Source: an uncultured Brevundimonas sp.
GTDB lineage: Bacteria > Pseudomonadota > Alphaproteobacteria > Caulobacterales > Caulobacteraceae
DNA length: 33,179 nt
Direction of reading: 5' to 3'
NCBI GenBank assembly: GCA_946481425.1
Contig: CAMLNT010000003.1
Coordinates: forward strand, 1-33,179
How positions within the stretch are numbered: position 1 is the first letter of the stretch; every line of letters starts with the position of its first letter. Below are positions 25,490 to 32,629 of the stretch, one piece after another. The notes under the pieces are model-generated. The model was not told the DNA's origin. It saw nothing but the letters and a program-made list of their open reading frames with translations, and did not search any database. A program made the position numbers and the translations under genes.

Positions 25490-27370
25490 TCACTCCAGGC
25501 CCGCCAGCAGCTCGACCACCGCGCGACCGTAGCGATCGAGCTTGGACTGGCCGACGCCGGAGATTCGGCCCAGCGCCTCGAGGGTGGCGGGTGGGCGGCG
25601 GGCGATCTCGGCCAGGGTACGGTCCTGGAAGATGACGTAGGGCGGGACACGCTGCTCGGCGGCGCGGTCGCGGCGCCAGGCGCGAAGGGCGTCGAAGCGG
25701 GCCTGGACCTCGGGTGGGAGGGTCTCGGCGGGGCCAAGGCTGGCGACGCGCTTGCGGTTGCGCGGATTGCCGGAGCGGGTCGAGGCGTCGAAGGCGGCGG
25801 GCTCGCGGCGGATCTGGACGGCGCGTTCGCCGCGATAGACGGCGCGAACGGCCTCGGCGTCGCCGAGCTTGAGGATCGGCTTGCCCTCGTTGGGATCCTC
25901 GACCAGCAGGCCTTCGAACAGCAGATGATCGATCACGTCACGCCAGCCTGTCGGAGCGGTATCTGAGCCGACGCCCCAGGTGGAGAGGTCAGTCTCCCAC
26001 GGCTGGACCTCTTTCGTGCGGCCGGTCAGGTGGTCGACCACGCGGCCGCGGCCGAAGCGGCCGCCGAGGCGCTGGACAGCGGCCAGCGCCTTCTGGGCCG
26101 GGACGGTGCCGTCATAGAGGTCCGGCGTATCGGCGCAGAGGTCGCAGACGCCGCAGGGTTCGGCGCCCTGCTCGCCAAAATAGGTGCGGACCGCCTGCTG
26201 GCGGCAGGCCCCGCCGTCGAGCATGGCGTAGAGCCGGCGCGCCTTGCCGACCTGGGCGATGCGGACCTCGTCCGGCATGTCGCGGCCCTCGAGGCGGCGC
26301 AGGGTCCAGGCGATGTCGGACGGGCCATAGAGGGTGAGGCAGTCGGCCGGGTCGCCGTCGCGGCCGGCGCGACCGACCTCCTGCCAGTAGGCTTCGAGGG
26401 AGCCCGGCGGATCAGCGTGGATGACGAAGCGGACATCGGCCTTGTCGACGCCCATGCCGAAGGCGATCGTGGCCACCACCACCGCACCGTCCTCGGAGAG
26501 GAACTTCTTGAGGCGACGGTCGCGGTCGGGACCGGGCATGCCGGCGTGATAGGCGATGGCGTTGACGCCGCGCTGGACGAGCTGGTCGGTCAGGCGCTCG
26601 CAGGCCTCGCGGGCCCCGCAATAGACGACGCCGGACTGGCCGCGGCGGTTCAGCACGAGCTCGACGACCCGGGCGTCGTTTTTCGCTTTTGACCCGCTCT
26701 CCTTTCGCTCGGCCATGAGACGAAGGTTGGGGCGGGCGAAGCTGTCGACGAAGGTCCTGGCGCCCTCGAGGCGGAGCGAGGCCAGGATGTCGTCTCGGGT
26801 GCGCGGGTCGGCGGTGGCTGTGACGGCGATGCGCGGGACACCGGGGAACATCTCGGCGAGGCGGCCGAGCGAGCGGTAGTCGGGACGGAAGTCGTGGCCC
26901 CACTGGGAGACGCAATGGGCCTCGTCGATAGCGATCAGGCTGAGCGGAATCTCGGAGAGACGCCGCTCCATGCCTGGCTGGGAGAGGCCTTCGGGTGAGA
27001 CGTAGAGAAGGTCGAGCGCCCCTGCCCTTGCCTGGGCCCAGATGGCGTCGCGCTGCTCGGGCGGGACGTTGGAGTCGAGCCGGGCGGCGGCGACGCCCTG
27101 CTGGACCAGCGCCTCGACCTGATCGGTCATGAGGGCGATCAGGGGCGAGACGACGAGGCCCATGCCCGGTCGCAGGATGGCCGGGACCTGATAGCAGACA
27201 CTCTTGCCGCCGCCGGTCGGCAGGACCGCGAGGACGTCGCGGCCGGCGAGGATCTCGGCGACGATGCCGCCTTGCAGGCCACGGAAGTCACCATGACCCC
27301 AGACCCGGCGAAGCAGGGCGCGGGCGTCATCGAGGTCAGCTACGCGGGATTCGGCCACGGCCAGGGACAT
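25490..27370 (-). CDS. recQ: ATP-dependent DNA helicase RecQ
   Basis: A 626-residue 3'-5' helicase for recombination repair and stalled forks. Walker A is PTGGGKS (51-57), the DEAH box is D149-EAH with the following CVSQWGHDFRPDY aromatic-rich loop, and helicase motif VI is QEVGRAGRDG. A zinc-binding group is visible as the CRQQ cysteine and CGVCDLC. The RQC winged helix follows (about 430-520), and the HRDC domain closes the protein (about 545-626, ending GVGQSKLDRYGRAVVELL). This is the full domain set of E. coli RecQ. The ATG at 27370 with AGGGG five bases upstream is chosen; the frame extends 54 codons further but with non-homologous residues. Gap to amtB is 153 nt. Confidence 0.96.
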   Translation of the reverse strand: MSLAVAESRVADLDDARALLRRVWGHGDFRGLQGGIVAEILAGRDVLAVLPTGGGKSVCYQVPAILRPGMGLVVSPLIALMTDQVEALVQQGVAAARLDSNVPPEQRDAIWAQARAGALDLLYVSPEGLSQPGMERRLSEIPLSLIAIDEAHCVSQWGHDFRPDYRSLGRLAEMFPGVPRIAVTATADPRTRDDILASLRLEGARTFVDSFARPNLRLMAERKESGSKAKNDARVVELVLNRRGQSGVVYCGAREACERLTDQLVQRGVNAIAYHAGMPGPDRDRRLKKFLSEDGAVVVATIAFGMGVDKADVRFVIHADPPGSLEAYWQEVGRAGRDGDPADCLTLYGPSDIAWTLRRLEGRDMPDEVRIAQVGKARRLYAMLDGGACRQQAVRTYFGEQGAEPCGVCDLCADTPDLYDGTVPAQKALAAVQRLGGRFGRGRVVDHLTGRTKEVQPWETDLSTWGVGSDTAPTGWRDVIDHLLFEGLLVEDPNEGKPILKLGDAEAVRAVYRGERAVQIRREPAAFDASTRSGNPRNRKRVASLGPAETLPPEVQARFDALRAWRRDRAAEQRVPPYVIFQDRTLAEIARRPPATLEALGRISGVGQSKLDRYGRAVVELLAGLE

Positions 27371-27442
27371 GGCGCCCCTGTACCGGATTTGTTCCGATGG
27401 GTTCAATGGGCCGGGAAAGTAGACGGTGGACGAAAATCGCCA

Positions 27443-27454
27443 AATCCACTGTCG
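27443..27454 (+). repeat. Direct repeat copy 1
   Basis: AATCCACTGTCG, identical to 27684-27695. It is preceded by GGTGG and followed after a few bases by GGGCGC, as in copy 2, so the similarity extends to about 30 bases with gaps. The hairpin GGGCG-CGTGGGA-CGCCC (27461-27477) follows. Confidence 0.5.
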
Positions 27455-27683
27455 CGGGATGGGCGCGTGGGACGCCCGTAGAGTGGGTCGGCGCATCGCT
27501 GAGACGCGGCACGCGGGAGCCTGCAATGTCAAAGACCCGAAGGCGGCGCGGACATTTCAGTGCGCCCCGTCAAAGATCATAGTCGAGAGCCAATGGAGGG
27601 GGACAAAGGGCGGCTTCGGTCGGACAATCCGGGGCGAGAATGGCGGGATTACACGGTCGAAGTAGCCGAGGATTGGTGGTCAG

Positions 27684-27695
27684 AATCCACTGTCG
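27684..27695 (+). repeat. Direct repeat copy 2
   Basis: The second AATCCACTGTCG, 241 bases after the first. GGTGG before it can pair with CCAC inside it. It is followed by a bulged hairpin: GGCA (27695-27698) and GCGCC (27701-27705) pair with GGCGC and TGCC (27711-27719) around the loop ACAAC. Confidence 0.5.
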
Positions 27696-27775
27696 GCAGG
27701 GCGCCACAACGGCGCTGCCTCACAGGCTGAGAAGGACCCAACGCGTGTTTTGCGGTTTTTGCCTCTGCCCGCTGG

Positions 27776-28117
27776 TCAGGTCGGCTCCGGGCCTTGAGCG
27801 CGTCGGCGTGGCAGGTCGGCGATGTCTTCCCAGAGCGCCTCGACGGCGTTGCGGAAGCGATCGAGGCCGAGTTCGGACATCTGGCTTGCCCAAGCCTGCG
27901 AGAGGACCCGGGCTGTCCGGCCGCCCCAGTTGGGATCGAGCGTCGAGGACCAGCTGACCAGGGAGGCGGCGTTGGTGACGGCCAGGAACAGGGTGGCGAT
28001 CACGATGATCCGCGTCGCGTAGCCGCGCGCGCGATCGGCCTGACGCTCCTCGTCGTCGGGGTGGGCGTAGCCGAAGCTCTCGGGATCAAGGTCGGCCGGA
28101 TCGGTGTCGAACAGCAT
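27776..28117 (-). CDS. Small single-span membrane protein, 113 aa
   Basis: No family recognised. An acidic N-terminal part (DTDPADLDPESFGYAHPDDEERQ) precedes one membrane helix (about 35-55, ATRIIVIATLFLAVTNAASLV) and a C-terminal part with several tryptophans (WSSTLDPNWGG, WEDI). It starts 10 nt after the MBOAT stop with GAGGG seven bases before ATG, so it is the last gene of the O-acylation operon. A structural or partner role for the acyltransferase is possible, but only position supports it. Confidence 0.7.
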   Translation of the reverse strand: MLFDTDPADLDPESFGYAHPDDEERQADRARGYATRIIVIATLFLAVTNAASLVSWSSTLDPNWGGRTARVLSQAWASQMSELGLDRFRNAVEALWEDIADLPRRRAQGPEPT

Positions 28118-28127
28118 CCTCAGGCCC

Positions 28128-29516
28128 TCAGAACTGGAAGTAGATGAAGGGGGCGATGCCCTCGGGCCGGATCGCCTCGACGATCAGGACCGTCACGCCG
28201 AACGCGAGCGCCGCGGCCGGAGACGGCAGCTTCGACACGGCGCGCGCCACCGTCTCGCCCGCGCGCGGCGGCAGGGCGTGGATGGCCAGGCCGATGAAGA
28301 TCAGGGCTACGACCAGCGGTGTCGCCAGGCTCGGCCAGGTCCAGACGCCGGCGAAGCCGGTAAGGAAGGCCAGGGCAGCCTCGAAGGTGTCGGAGCGGAA
28401 GAGGATCCAGCCGAGCAGGACGATGTGGAAGGTGATGATCACGCCCAGGATCGACGGCGCCCGGCGCGGGAGGATTCGCTCGAGCGCCAGGACCGTTCCG
28501 TGCAGCGCGCCCCAGGCGATGAAGGTCCAGGCCGCTCCGTGCCACAAGCCGCCCAGGAGCATGGTGATCATCAGGTTGCGGCAGGTCTTCCAGACCGGCC
28601 CGCGCCCGCCGCCCAGGGGGACATAGAGATAGTCCCGAAGCCAGCTCGACAGACTGATGTGCCAGCGCCGCCAGAACTCCTGCAGCGAATGGGAGCGGTA
28701 GGGCTGATCGAAGTTGCGCGGGAACCGGTAGCCCAGCAGGGCCGCCACGCCGATGGCGATGTCGCTGTAGGCCGAGAAGTCGCAGTAAATCTGGACCGCA
28801 TAGCCGTAGGCGGCCAGCGCCAGGTCGACCGGCCCGTGGGCCGACGGATCGAAGAAGACCGGATCGACAATCCGGGTCGCGAGCTCCGAGGCGATGACCG
28901 TCTTCTTGAACAGGCCCCAGGCGATCAGGACGAGGCCGTGCGCCACGATCTCGCGCGACAGCTTGGGGGTGCGTTCGAACTGGGGCAGCAGGTGCGAGGC
29001 CCGCACGATCGGCCCGGCCACCAGATGCGGGAAGAAGCTCATCAGCAGCAGGACGTCGCCGAGCGAGTCCGCGACAGGCGTCTTTTTGCGGTGGACGTCG
29101 ACCAGGTAGCTGATGCCCTGGAAGGTGAAGAAGGACACCCCGACCGGAAGCAGTATCTCCAGCAGCGGCAGGTCTCGCTGCCAGCCGACCTGTTCCAGCA
29201 GCACGCCGGCCTGTTCGACGAAGAAGCCGTAGTATTTGAAGAAGCCGAGGATGATCAGGTTGGCGGTCACGCCCGCCGCGACCCAGCCTACGCGGGCCCG
29301 GTGGGCCTCTGTCCTGTTGACCTGATTGGCGAACCACCAGTTCAGCAGGCCGCTGAAAATCAGGAGCCCGACGAAACGCCAGTCCCAGGCTGCGTAGAAG
29401 ACCCAGCTGGCCAGCAGCAGGAACCATTTACGGGCGTTGTTCTCGCGGCCGAAGCCCCAGGTTACCGCGTAGACCACGAGGAAGAACAGCGCGAACTGCA
29501 TCGTCGGGAAGAGCAT
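28128..29516 (-). CDS. MBOAT O-acyltransferase, AlgI-like
   Basis: A 462-residue polytopic membrane protein of the AlgI/DltB/PatA branch, which passes acyl groups, usually acetyl, across the inner membrane for attachment to exported polysaccharide. Recognisable motifs are YYGFF near residue 96, LPVGVSFFTFQGISYLVDV (about 123-141), IYCDFSAYSDIAIG (243-256), RRWHISLSSWLRDYLYVPLGG with H286, and LLGGLWHGAAW with the invariant H326. The C-terminus FIYFQF is also typical of AlgI. Its ATG abuts the stop of the upstream SGNH gene. AlgI needs a periplasmic SGNH partner (AlgJ/AlgX, PatB), which this operon provides twice. The polysaccharide acted on is unknown; no glycosyltransferase is in the window. 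Confidence 0.93.
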   Translation of the reverse strand: MLFPTMQFALFFLVVYAVTWGFGRENNARKWFLLLASWVFYAAWDWRFVGLLIFSGLLNWWFANQVNRTEAHRARVGWVAAGVTANLIILGFFKYYGFFVEQAGVLLEQVGWQRDLPLLEILLPVGVSFFTFQGISYLVDVHRKKTPVADSLGDVLLLMSFFPHLVAGPIVRASHLLPQFERTPKLSREIVAHGLVLIAWGLFKKTVIASELATRIVDPVFFDPSAHGPVDLALAAYGYAVQIYCDFSAYSDIAIGVAALLGYRFPRNFDQPYRSHSLQEFWRRWHISLSSWLRDYLYVPLGGGRGPVWKTCRNLMITMLLGGLWHGAAWTFIAWGALHGTVLALERILPRRAPSILGVIITFHIVLLGWILFRSDTFEAALAFLTGFAGVWTWPSLATPLVVALIFIGLAIHALPPRAGETVARAVSKLPSPAAALAFGVTVLIVEAIRPEGIAPFIYFQF

Positions 29517-30767
29517 CTAGCGGCTCTCCCGATCGAAGCCGGCGATCAGGTCGTCAGCGAGCCAGCCGCCGATCAGCGCGCCGCCGGTGGTGTTGAAGTG
29601 GACATGGTCGGACCGCGCGGCCGGAGGATCGGACCGCAGCATCCGGTCGATCGAACAGGGGCCGCCCATGCGGGCTTCCCAGTCCCAGAAGGCCACGCCC
29701 ATCTCGCGGGCCGTGCGGCGCTGGATTTCGCGAACCACCGACAGCGAGGGCGGCGCGTACCAGCGGGCGAGCACCGGGTCGCGGGTGTCCCTGAGGCGTG
29801 CGTAGTCGGCGCGTTCGGCGTCGCTCAGCGGGAAGCAGAGATCGTATCGATCAAAGCCGCCCCGTCGGTAGAGATCCGGACGCAGGGTCGCGGCGTCGGG
29901 CGGGCCGACGGCGACGATCGCGGCGCCCGGTGCGACGCCGCGCAGCAGCATCAGGGCCTCGCGGTAGGTCGCGGCATAGTCGGCCGGATCCACGCCGTCA
30001 TCGAAGCCCTCGTTGGTGCCGAAGGCGAGCAGGATGAGGTCAGGCCGATAGGCGGCCATCTCCGCCTCGATCACGCGCCGGTCGCGGGACAGCAGGCTGC
30101 TCACCTGGGCGCCGATCACGCCCAGGTTCGAGACCGAGACCCCACCGCCCGATGCGCGCTGGGCCGCCCACGAGAAGAGGCGGACCGGCCCGCCAGAAAT
30201 CCGGAGCTGGGCAAACGCCGTGGGAGCGCGACTTTCGATCGTCTCGCAGCGGGGACCGTAGCCGTCGCCGACGAAGACAGTCCGCTGGGAGCCCCCGAGA
30301 TCGAGGGTCAGGTCGCCCGCGCCGGCCTCGGCCAGGAAGCAGACGCTCAGCCGGTCGAAGGCCACGCCGGGCTCGGCGTTCAGCGACAGAACGGCTCCGG
30401 GCTGGGCGCGACCGACAAAGCCGGTCAGGCCGGCGCCTTGCCCGGCGTCACCGCCCTGCAGCGCCGAGACGCCGTCATAGGTCAGGGTGGCCTGGCGGAT
30501 CGAGGCGCCTGCGAACGGGAGGGCAGGCTGGAGCACGCCACGACCGGTCGCGCCGTAACGGGCCTGCAGACGTTCGCGCAGGGCGCCGGAGATATGGTCG
30601 GCGGCGCTGTGGCTGTCGCCGATGATCAGGATATTGACCGGGCGACCGCCGCGCTCGGACAGGCGCTCGGCGACAGGCGCCAGGGCCTCGGGGCGCTCGA
30701 GGGCCGATCGCTCGGCGGGGACGAGAGACTGGAACATCAGGGCCGCCGCGAATACGGCGCCAATCAA
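29517..30767 (-). CDS. SGNH/GDSL-family protein, probable acetyltransferase partner
   Basis: A 416-residue protein with an N-terminal hydrophobic anchor (IGAVFAAALMF). Block I is GDSH with S52, block III is GTNE (250-253), and block V is D387-H-V-H390 (DHVHFNTTGG), giving a complete Ser-His-Asp triad. Between blocks I and III about 150 residues (80-215) are beta-rich and may be a carbohydrate-binding insertion, as in PatB- and Ape1-type peptidoglycan O-acetylation proteins. SGNH proteins next to MBOAT proteins carry out periplasmic acetyl transfer. It starts at TTG 30767, overlapping the upstream stop as TTGA, so translation is coupled; an ATG ten codons downstream is an alternative. Its stop abuts the MBOAT start. 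Confidence 0.9.
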   Translation of the reverse strand: MIGAVFAAALMFQSLVPAERSALERPEALAPVAERLSERGGRPVNILIIGDSHSAADHISGALRERLQARYGATGRGVLQPALPFAGASIRQATLTYDGVSALQGGDAGQGAGLTGFVGRAQPGAVLSLNAEPGVAFDRLSVCFLAEAGAGDLTLDLGGSQRTVFVGDGYGPRCETIESRAPTAFAQLRISGGPVRLFSWAAQRASGGGVSVSNLGVIGAQVSSLLSRDRRVIEAEMAAYRPDLILLAFGTNEGFDDGVDPADYAATYREALMLLRGVAPGAAIVAVGPPDAATLRPDLYRRGGFDRYDLCFPLSDAERADYARLRDTRDPVLARWYAPPSLSVVREIQRRTAREMGVAFWDWEARMGGPCSIDRMLRSDPPAARSDHVHFNTTGGALIGGWLADDLIAGFDRESR

Positions 30768-31708
30768 GCCTCGGACCCCGCAGGCGGAGTCGTCGAGCGC
30801 CGCGGGGCGACGGCGGCGCGGGCCTGATCCAGATCGGCCCGGATCGCGCGCTCGACCGGCTCGGCCAGGACCAGATAGCCGTTCATGGTCATGTGGATGC
30901 CGTCCGAGGCCCGGACCAGCTGGCGGGCGCCGTTGCGGCCCGTCGGCAGATAGGCGGCATAGGCGTCGTTGGCGTCGCTGGTCACGGCCGTGGTGTCGAT
31001 GAAGGGATAGCCGCCGGCCTCGGCGCGGGCGTCGAAGATGCCGTTGACGAGCTCGGCTCCGTTCTCGGCGCCGGACGAGCGCATGCGCGGCAGGCCGACC
31101 CAGTAGACGGCGGCTCCATGGGCCCGTGCCTGGGCGACCAGGGCGTCCGTGCGCCGGCCATAGGCCTCGCGCCAGGCCGCCTCGCCGAACGGCAGGGTGA
31201 CGCCGTCGCCGGCCATGGACTGGCGGTCATTGGCGCCGATGATGAAGACGGCGATGTCGATCTTGCGCTCGGCAAGCTGTTCGGCGGTCTGTTCGCCGAC
31301 GTCGACGTAGTCGTAGCGCGCGAGCCCCGTCGACGGCCGCGAGAAGCGGACGACCTCGACGCCTTCGAGATCGTTCAGGCGACGGTAGAGGCCGGCCCAC
31401 AGACCATCCGCCATGGAGTCGCCGAAGACGCCGATGGTGAGGGTGTCGCCACGCGCCAGCGCGGCGCGCAGGGCGGACTGGTTGCCGTCGATGGCCGGAA
31501 CGGACGAGACGGGTGTGACGGCCGGCGCCGCCTGCACGGCGGCCGCCGCGGGCACAGGCTGGCCGAGGGCCTGAAGGGTCGTCGCATCGGGCCAGGGGCC
31601 ACCGGCGGCCCACCAGCCGAAGGCCGTGCCGCCGATCAGGCCGATCAGGCCAAGGATGGCCCCCGATCCGCCACGCCGTCTTTCCTGACCTTCTGGCTCC
31701 GTCGTCAC
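30764..31708 (-). CDS. DUF459-like SGNH-family periplasmic protein
   Basis: A 314-residue protein with a basic N-terminus, one membrane anchor (about 17-35, ILGLIGLIGGTAFGWWAAG) and an alanine/proline/valine-rich linker (50-75). The SGNH domain has GDSM with S98, the FIIGANDRQS block and a final DGIHMTMNGY with the catalytic Asp-His pair, matching DUF459 proteins. GTG at 31708 is chosen because GGGGGAG lies 5 bases upstream; an earlier GTG at 31741 has none. It heads the four-gene O-acylation operon and overlaps the next SGNH gene by four bases. Two SGNH proteins may divide the work as AlgJ and AlgX do, but this is inference. Confidence 0.88.
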   Translation of the reverse strand: MTTEPEGQERRRGGSGAILGLIGLIGGTAFGWWAAGGPWPDATTLQALGQPVPAAAAVQAAPAVTPVSSVPAIDGNQSALRAALARGDTLTIGVFGDSMADGLWAGLYRRLNDLEGVEVVRFSRPSTGLARYDYVDVGEQTAEQLAERKIDIAVFIIGANDRQSMAGDGVTLPFGEAAWREAYGRRTDALVAQARAHGAAVYWVGLPRMRSSGAENGAELVNGIFDARAEAGGYPFIDTTAVTSDANDAYAAYLPTGRNGARQLVRASDGIHMTMNGYLVLAEPVERAIRADLDQARAAVAPRRSTTPPAGSEA

Positions 31709-31744
31709 GTCCGCTCCCCCGAGCGCGGCGCCCGCGCTCACGGG

Positions 31745-31789
31745 CTACTGCCCAGGCTTCTAGCGCGGATCAGAAGGCTTGAGCAGTAG
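31745..31789. promoter_or_regulatory. Long imperfect hairpin before the O-acylation operon
   Basis: CTACTGC (31745-31751) pairs with GCAGTAG (31783-31789), and CTTCT (31757-31761) with AGAAG (31772-31776), leaving an internal loop and a 10-nt apical loop. It lies between the deacetylase stop and the start of the DUF459-like gene, within 40-80 nt of that start. It lacks a T-run on either strand. Confidence 0.35.
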
Positions 31790-31815
31790 GCTCACCAGCC
31801 GGTTGCGAATTAAGG

Positions 31816-32622
31816 TTACCCTGGCGCCCGGCCAGAGATGCGCACGAAGCGGAATCCGCGGCGGTTCAGGTCATCGAGGAGGCCAGGAAGGGCCTGGACC
31901 GTCTGCGCGTGTGTCTGGTGCAGCAGCAGGGTCCCGCCGTTGGTCGCCTCGAGATTGGCGACCGCGCGGGCGTGGACCGCCCCGGGGCCGATGGGCCGCC
32001 AGTCGTCCGCCCCCGCCTCGGCGCCGATGACGATGATCCCCTGCCCTGCCATCCAGCGACGCAGGGCGGGGCTGTCGCCCAGGCCGGGAAACCGGAAGAA
32101 GGGTTCGACCCGTCCGGGTCCGGCAGCCCTTTCCAGCGCGGCAAAGCCGCGGTCGATCTCGGCGCGGCCGGCCGCCTCGGGCCAGTAGCGCATCGTCGTG
32201 GAGTGCAGCCAGCTGTGGCTGGCGACGCCGTGGCCCCGCCGGATGGCTTCGCGCACCAGATCGGGCCGGTGCTCGATCCTCACCCCCACATGGAAGAAGA
32301 CCGCCTGGATGCAGCGCTCTTCGAGGATATCGAAGACACGCTCGTCGCCGCCTGCCCACGGGCCGTCGTCAAAGGTCAGGGCGACGGTGCGCGGCGGGAG
32401 AGGCGTGCGCGGATACTGGATCGAGCCATAGCCATCTGGCGTCCGCGCCAGCACGATCACCTCGGTCCTGGCCGGGTAGTCGGCGTGGGTTGGACAGGGG
32501 CCGCCGGGATCAAACGGCGTCGCCGTCTGACGGGAGTCAATGTTGATTGCCGGCCGCCCCTCACTGCCCCCCAGGCCATAACCGAAGGCGACCACGCACA
32601 GCAGGAGGACGACCCGCTTCAT
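31816..32622 (-). CDS. Secreted polysaccharide deacetylase (NodB domain)
   Basis: A 268-residue precursor with a signal peptide or lipoprotein-like start (KRVVLLLCVVAFGYGLG). The NodB homology domain covers about 78-265. Motif 1 TFDDGP (83-88) holds the catalytic base D85 and ligand D86, motif 2 H136-S-W-L-H140 gives the two metal histidines, motif 4 DDW (206-208) and motif 5 LLLHQTH (H235) are present. Motif 3 reads R177-F-P-G where RxPY is usual. The family removes N-acetyl, or sometimes O-acetyl, groups from chitin-like polymers, peptidoglycan or exopolysaccharide. It lies 7 nt after the methyltransferase stop and just upstream of the O-acylation operon, so both may act on the same envelope polymer. 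Confidence 0.9.
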   Translation of the reverse strand: MKRVVLLLCVVAFGYGLGGSEGRPAINIDSRQTATPFDPGGPCPTHADYPARTEVIVLARTPDGYGSIQYPRTPLPPRTVALTFDDGPWAGGDERVFDILEERCIQAVFFHVGVRIEHRPDLVREAIRRGHGVASHSWLHSTTMRYWPEAAGRAEIDRGFAALERAAGPGRVEPFFRFPGLGDSPALRRWMAGQGIIVIGAEAGADDWRPIGPGAVHARAVANLEATNGGTLLLHQTHAQTVQALPGLLDDLNRRGFRFVRISGRAPG

Positions 32623-32629
32623 GCCGTCG

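Larger units (their letters stand above)
27371..27775. other. 405-nt stretch without a convincing gene
   Basis: Between the recQ start and the small-protein gene at 27776 no frame has homology-like composition. The few short open frames, such as 27426-27665, have no ribosome site and an unusual residue mix. GC content seems lower and runs such as CAAAGATCATAGTCGAGAG differ from the surroundings. The stretch holds the recQ promoter region and a 12-bp direct repeat whose copies are each followed by a GC-rich hairpin (27461-27477 and 27695-27719). It could contain a small RNA, a decayed element or only regulatory DNA. Confidence 0.5.

Noticed and set aside
27371..27532. 54-codon upstream extension of recQ
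   Set aside because: The residues do not resemble any RecQ N-terminus and the ATG at 27370 has its own AGGGG site.
27672..27700. tRNA-like T-arm (GGTGG-TCAGAAT-CCACT with a 7-nt loop)
   Set aside because: The loop does not match TTCRANY, and no matching acceptor strand or anticodon arm could be found upstream.
28104..30827. 907-codon open frame on the plus strand opposite the O-acylation operon
   Set aside because: It is antisense to three well-supported genes and has the repetitive charged composition usual for reverse frames of high-GC genes.
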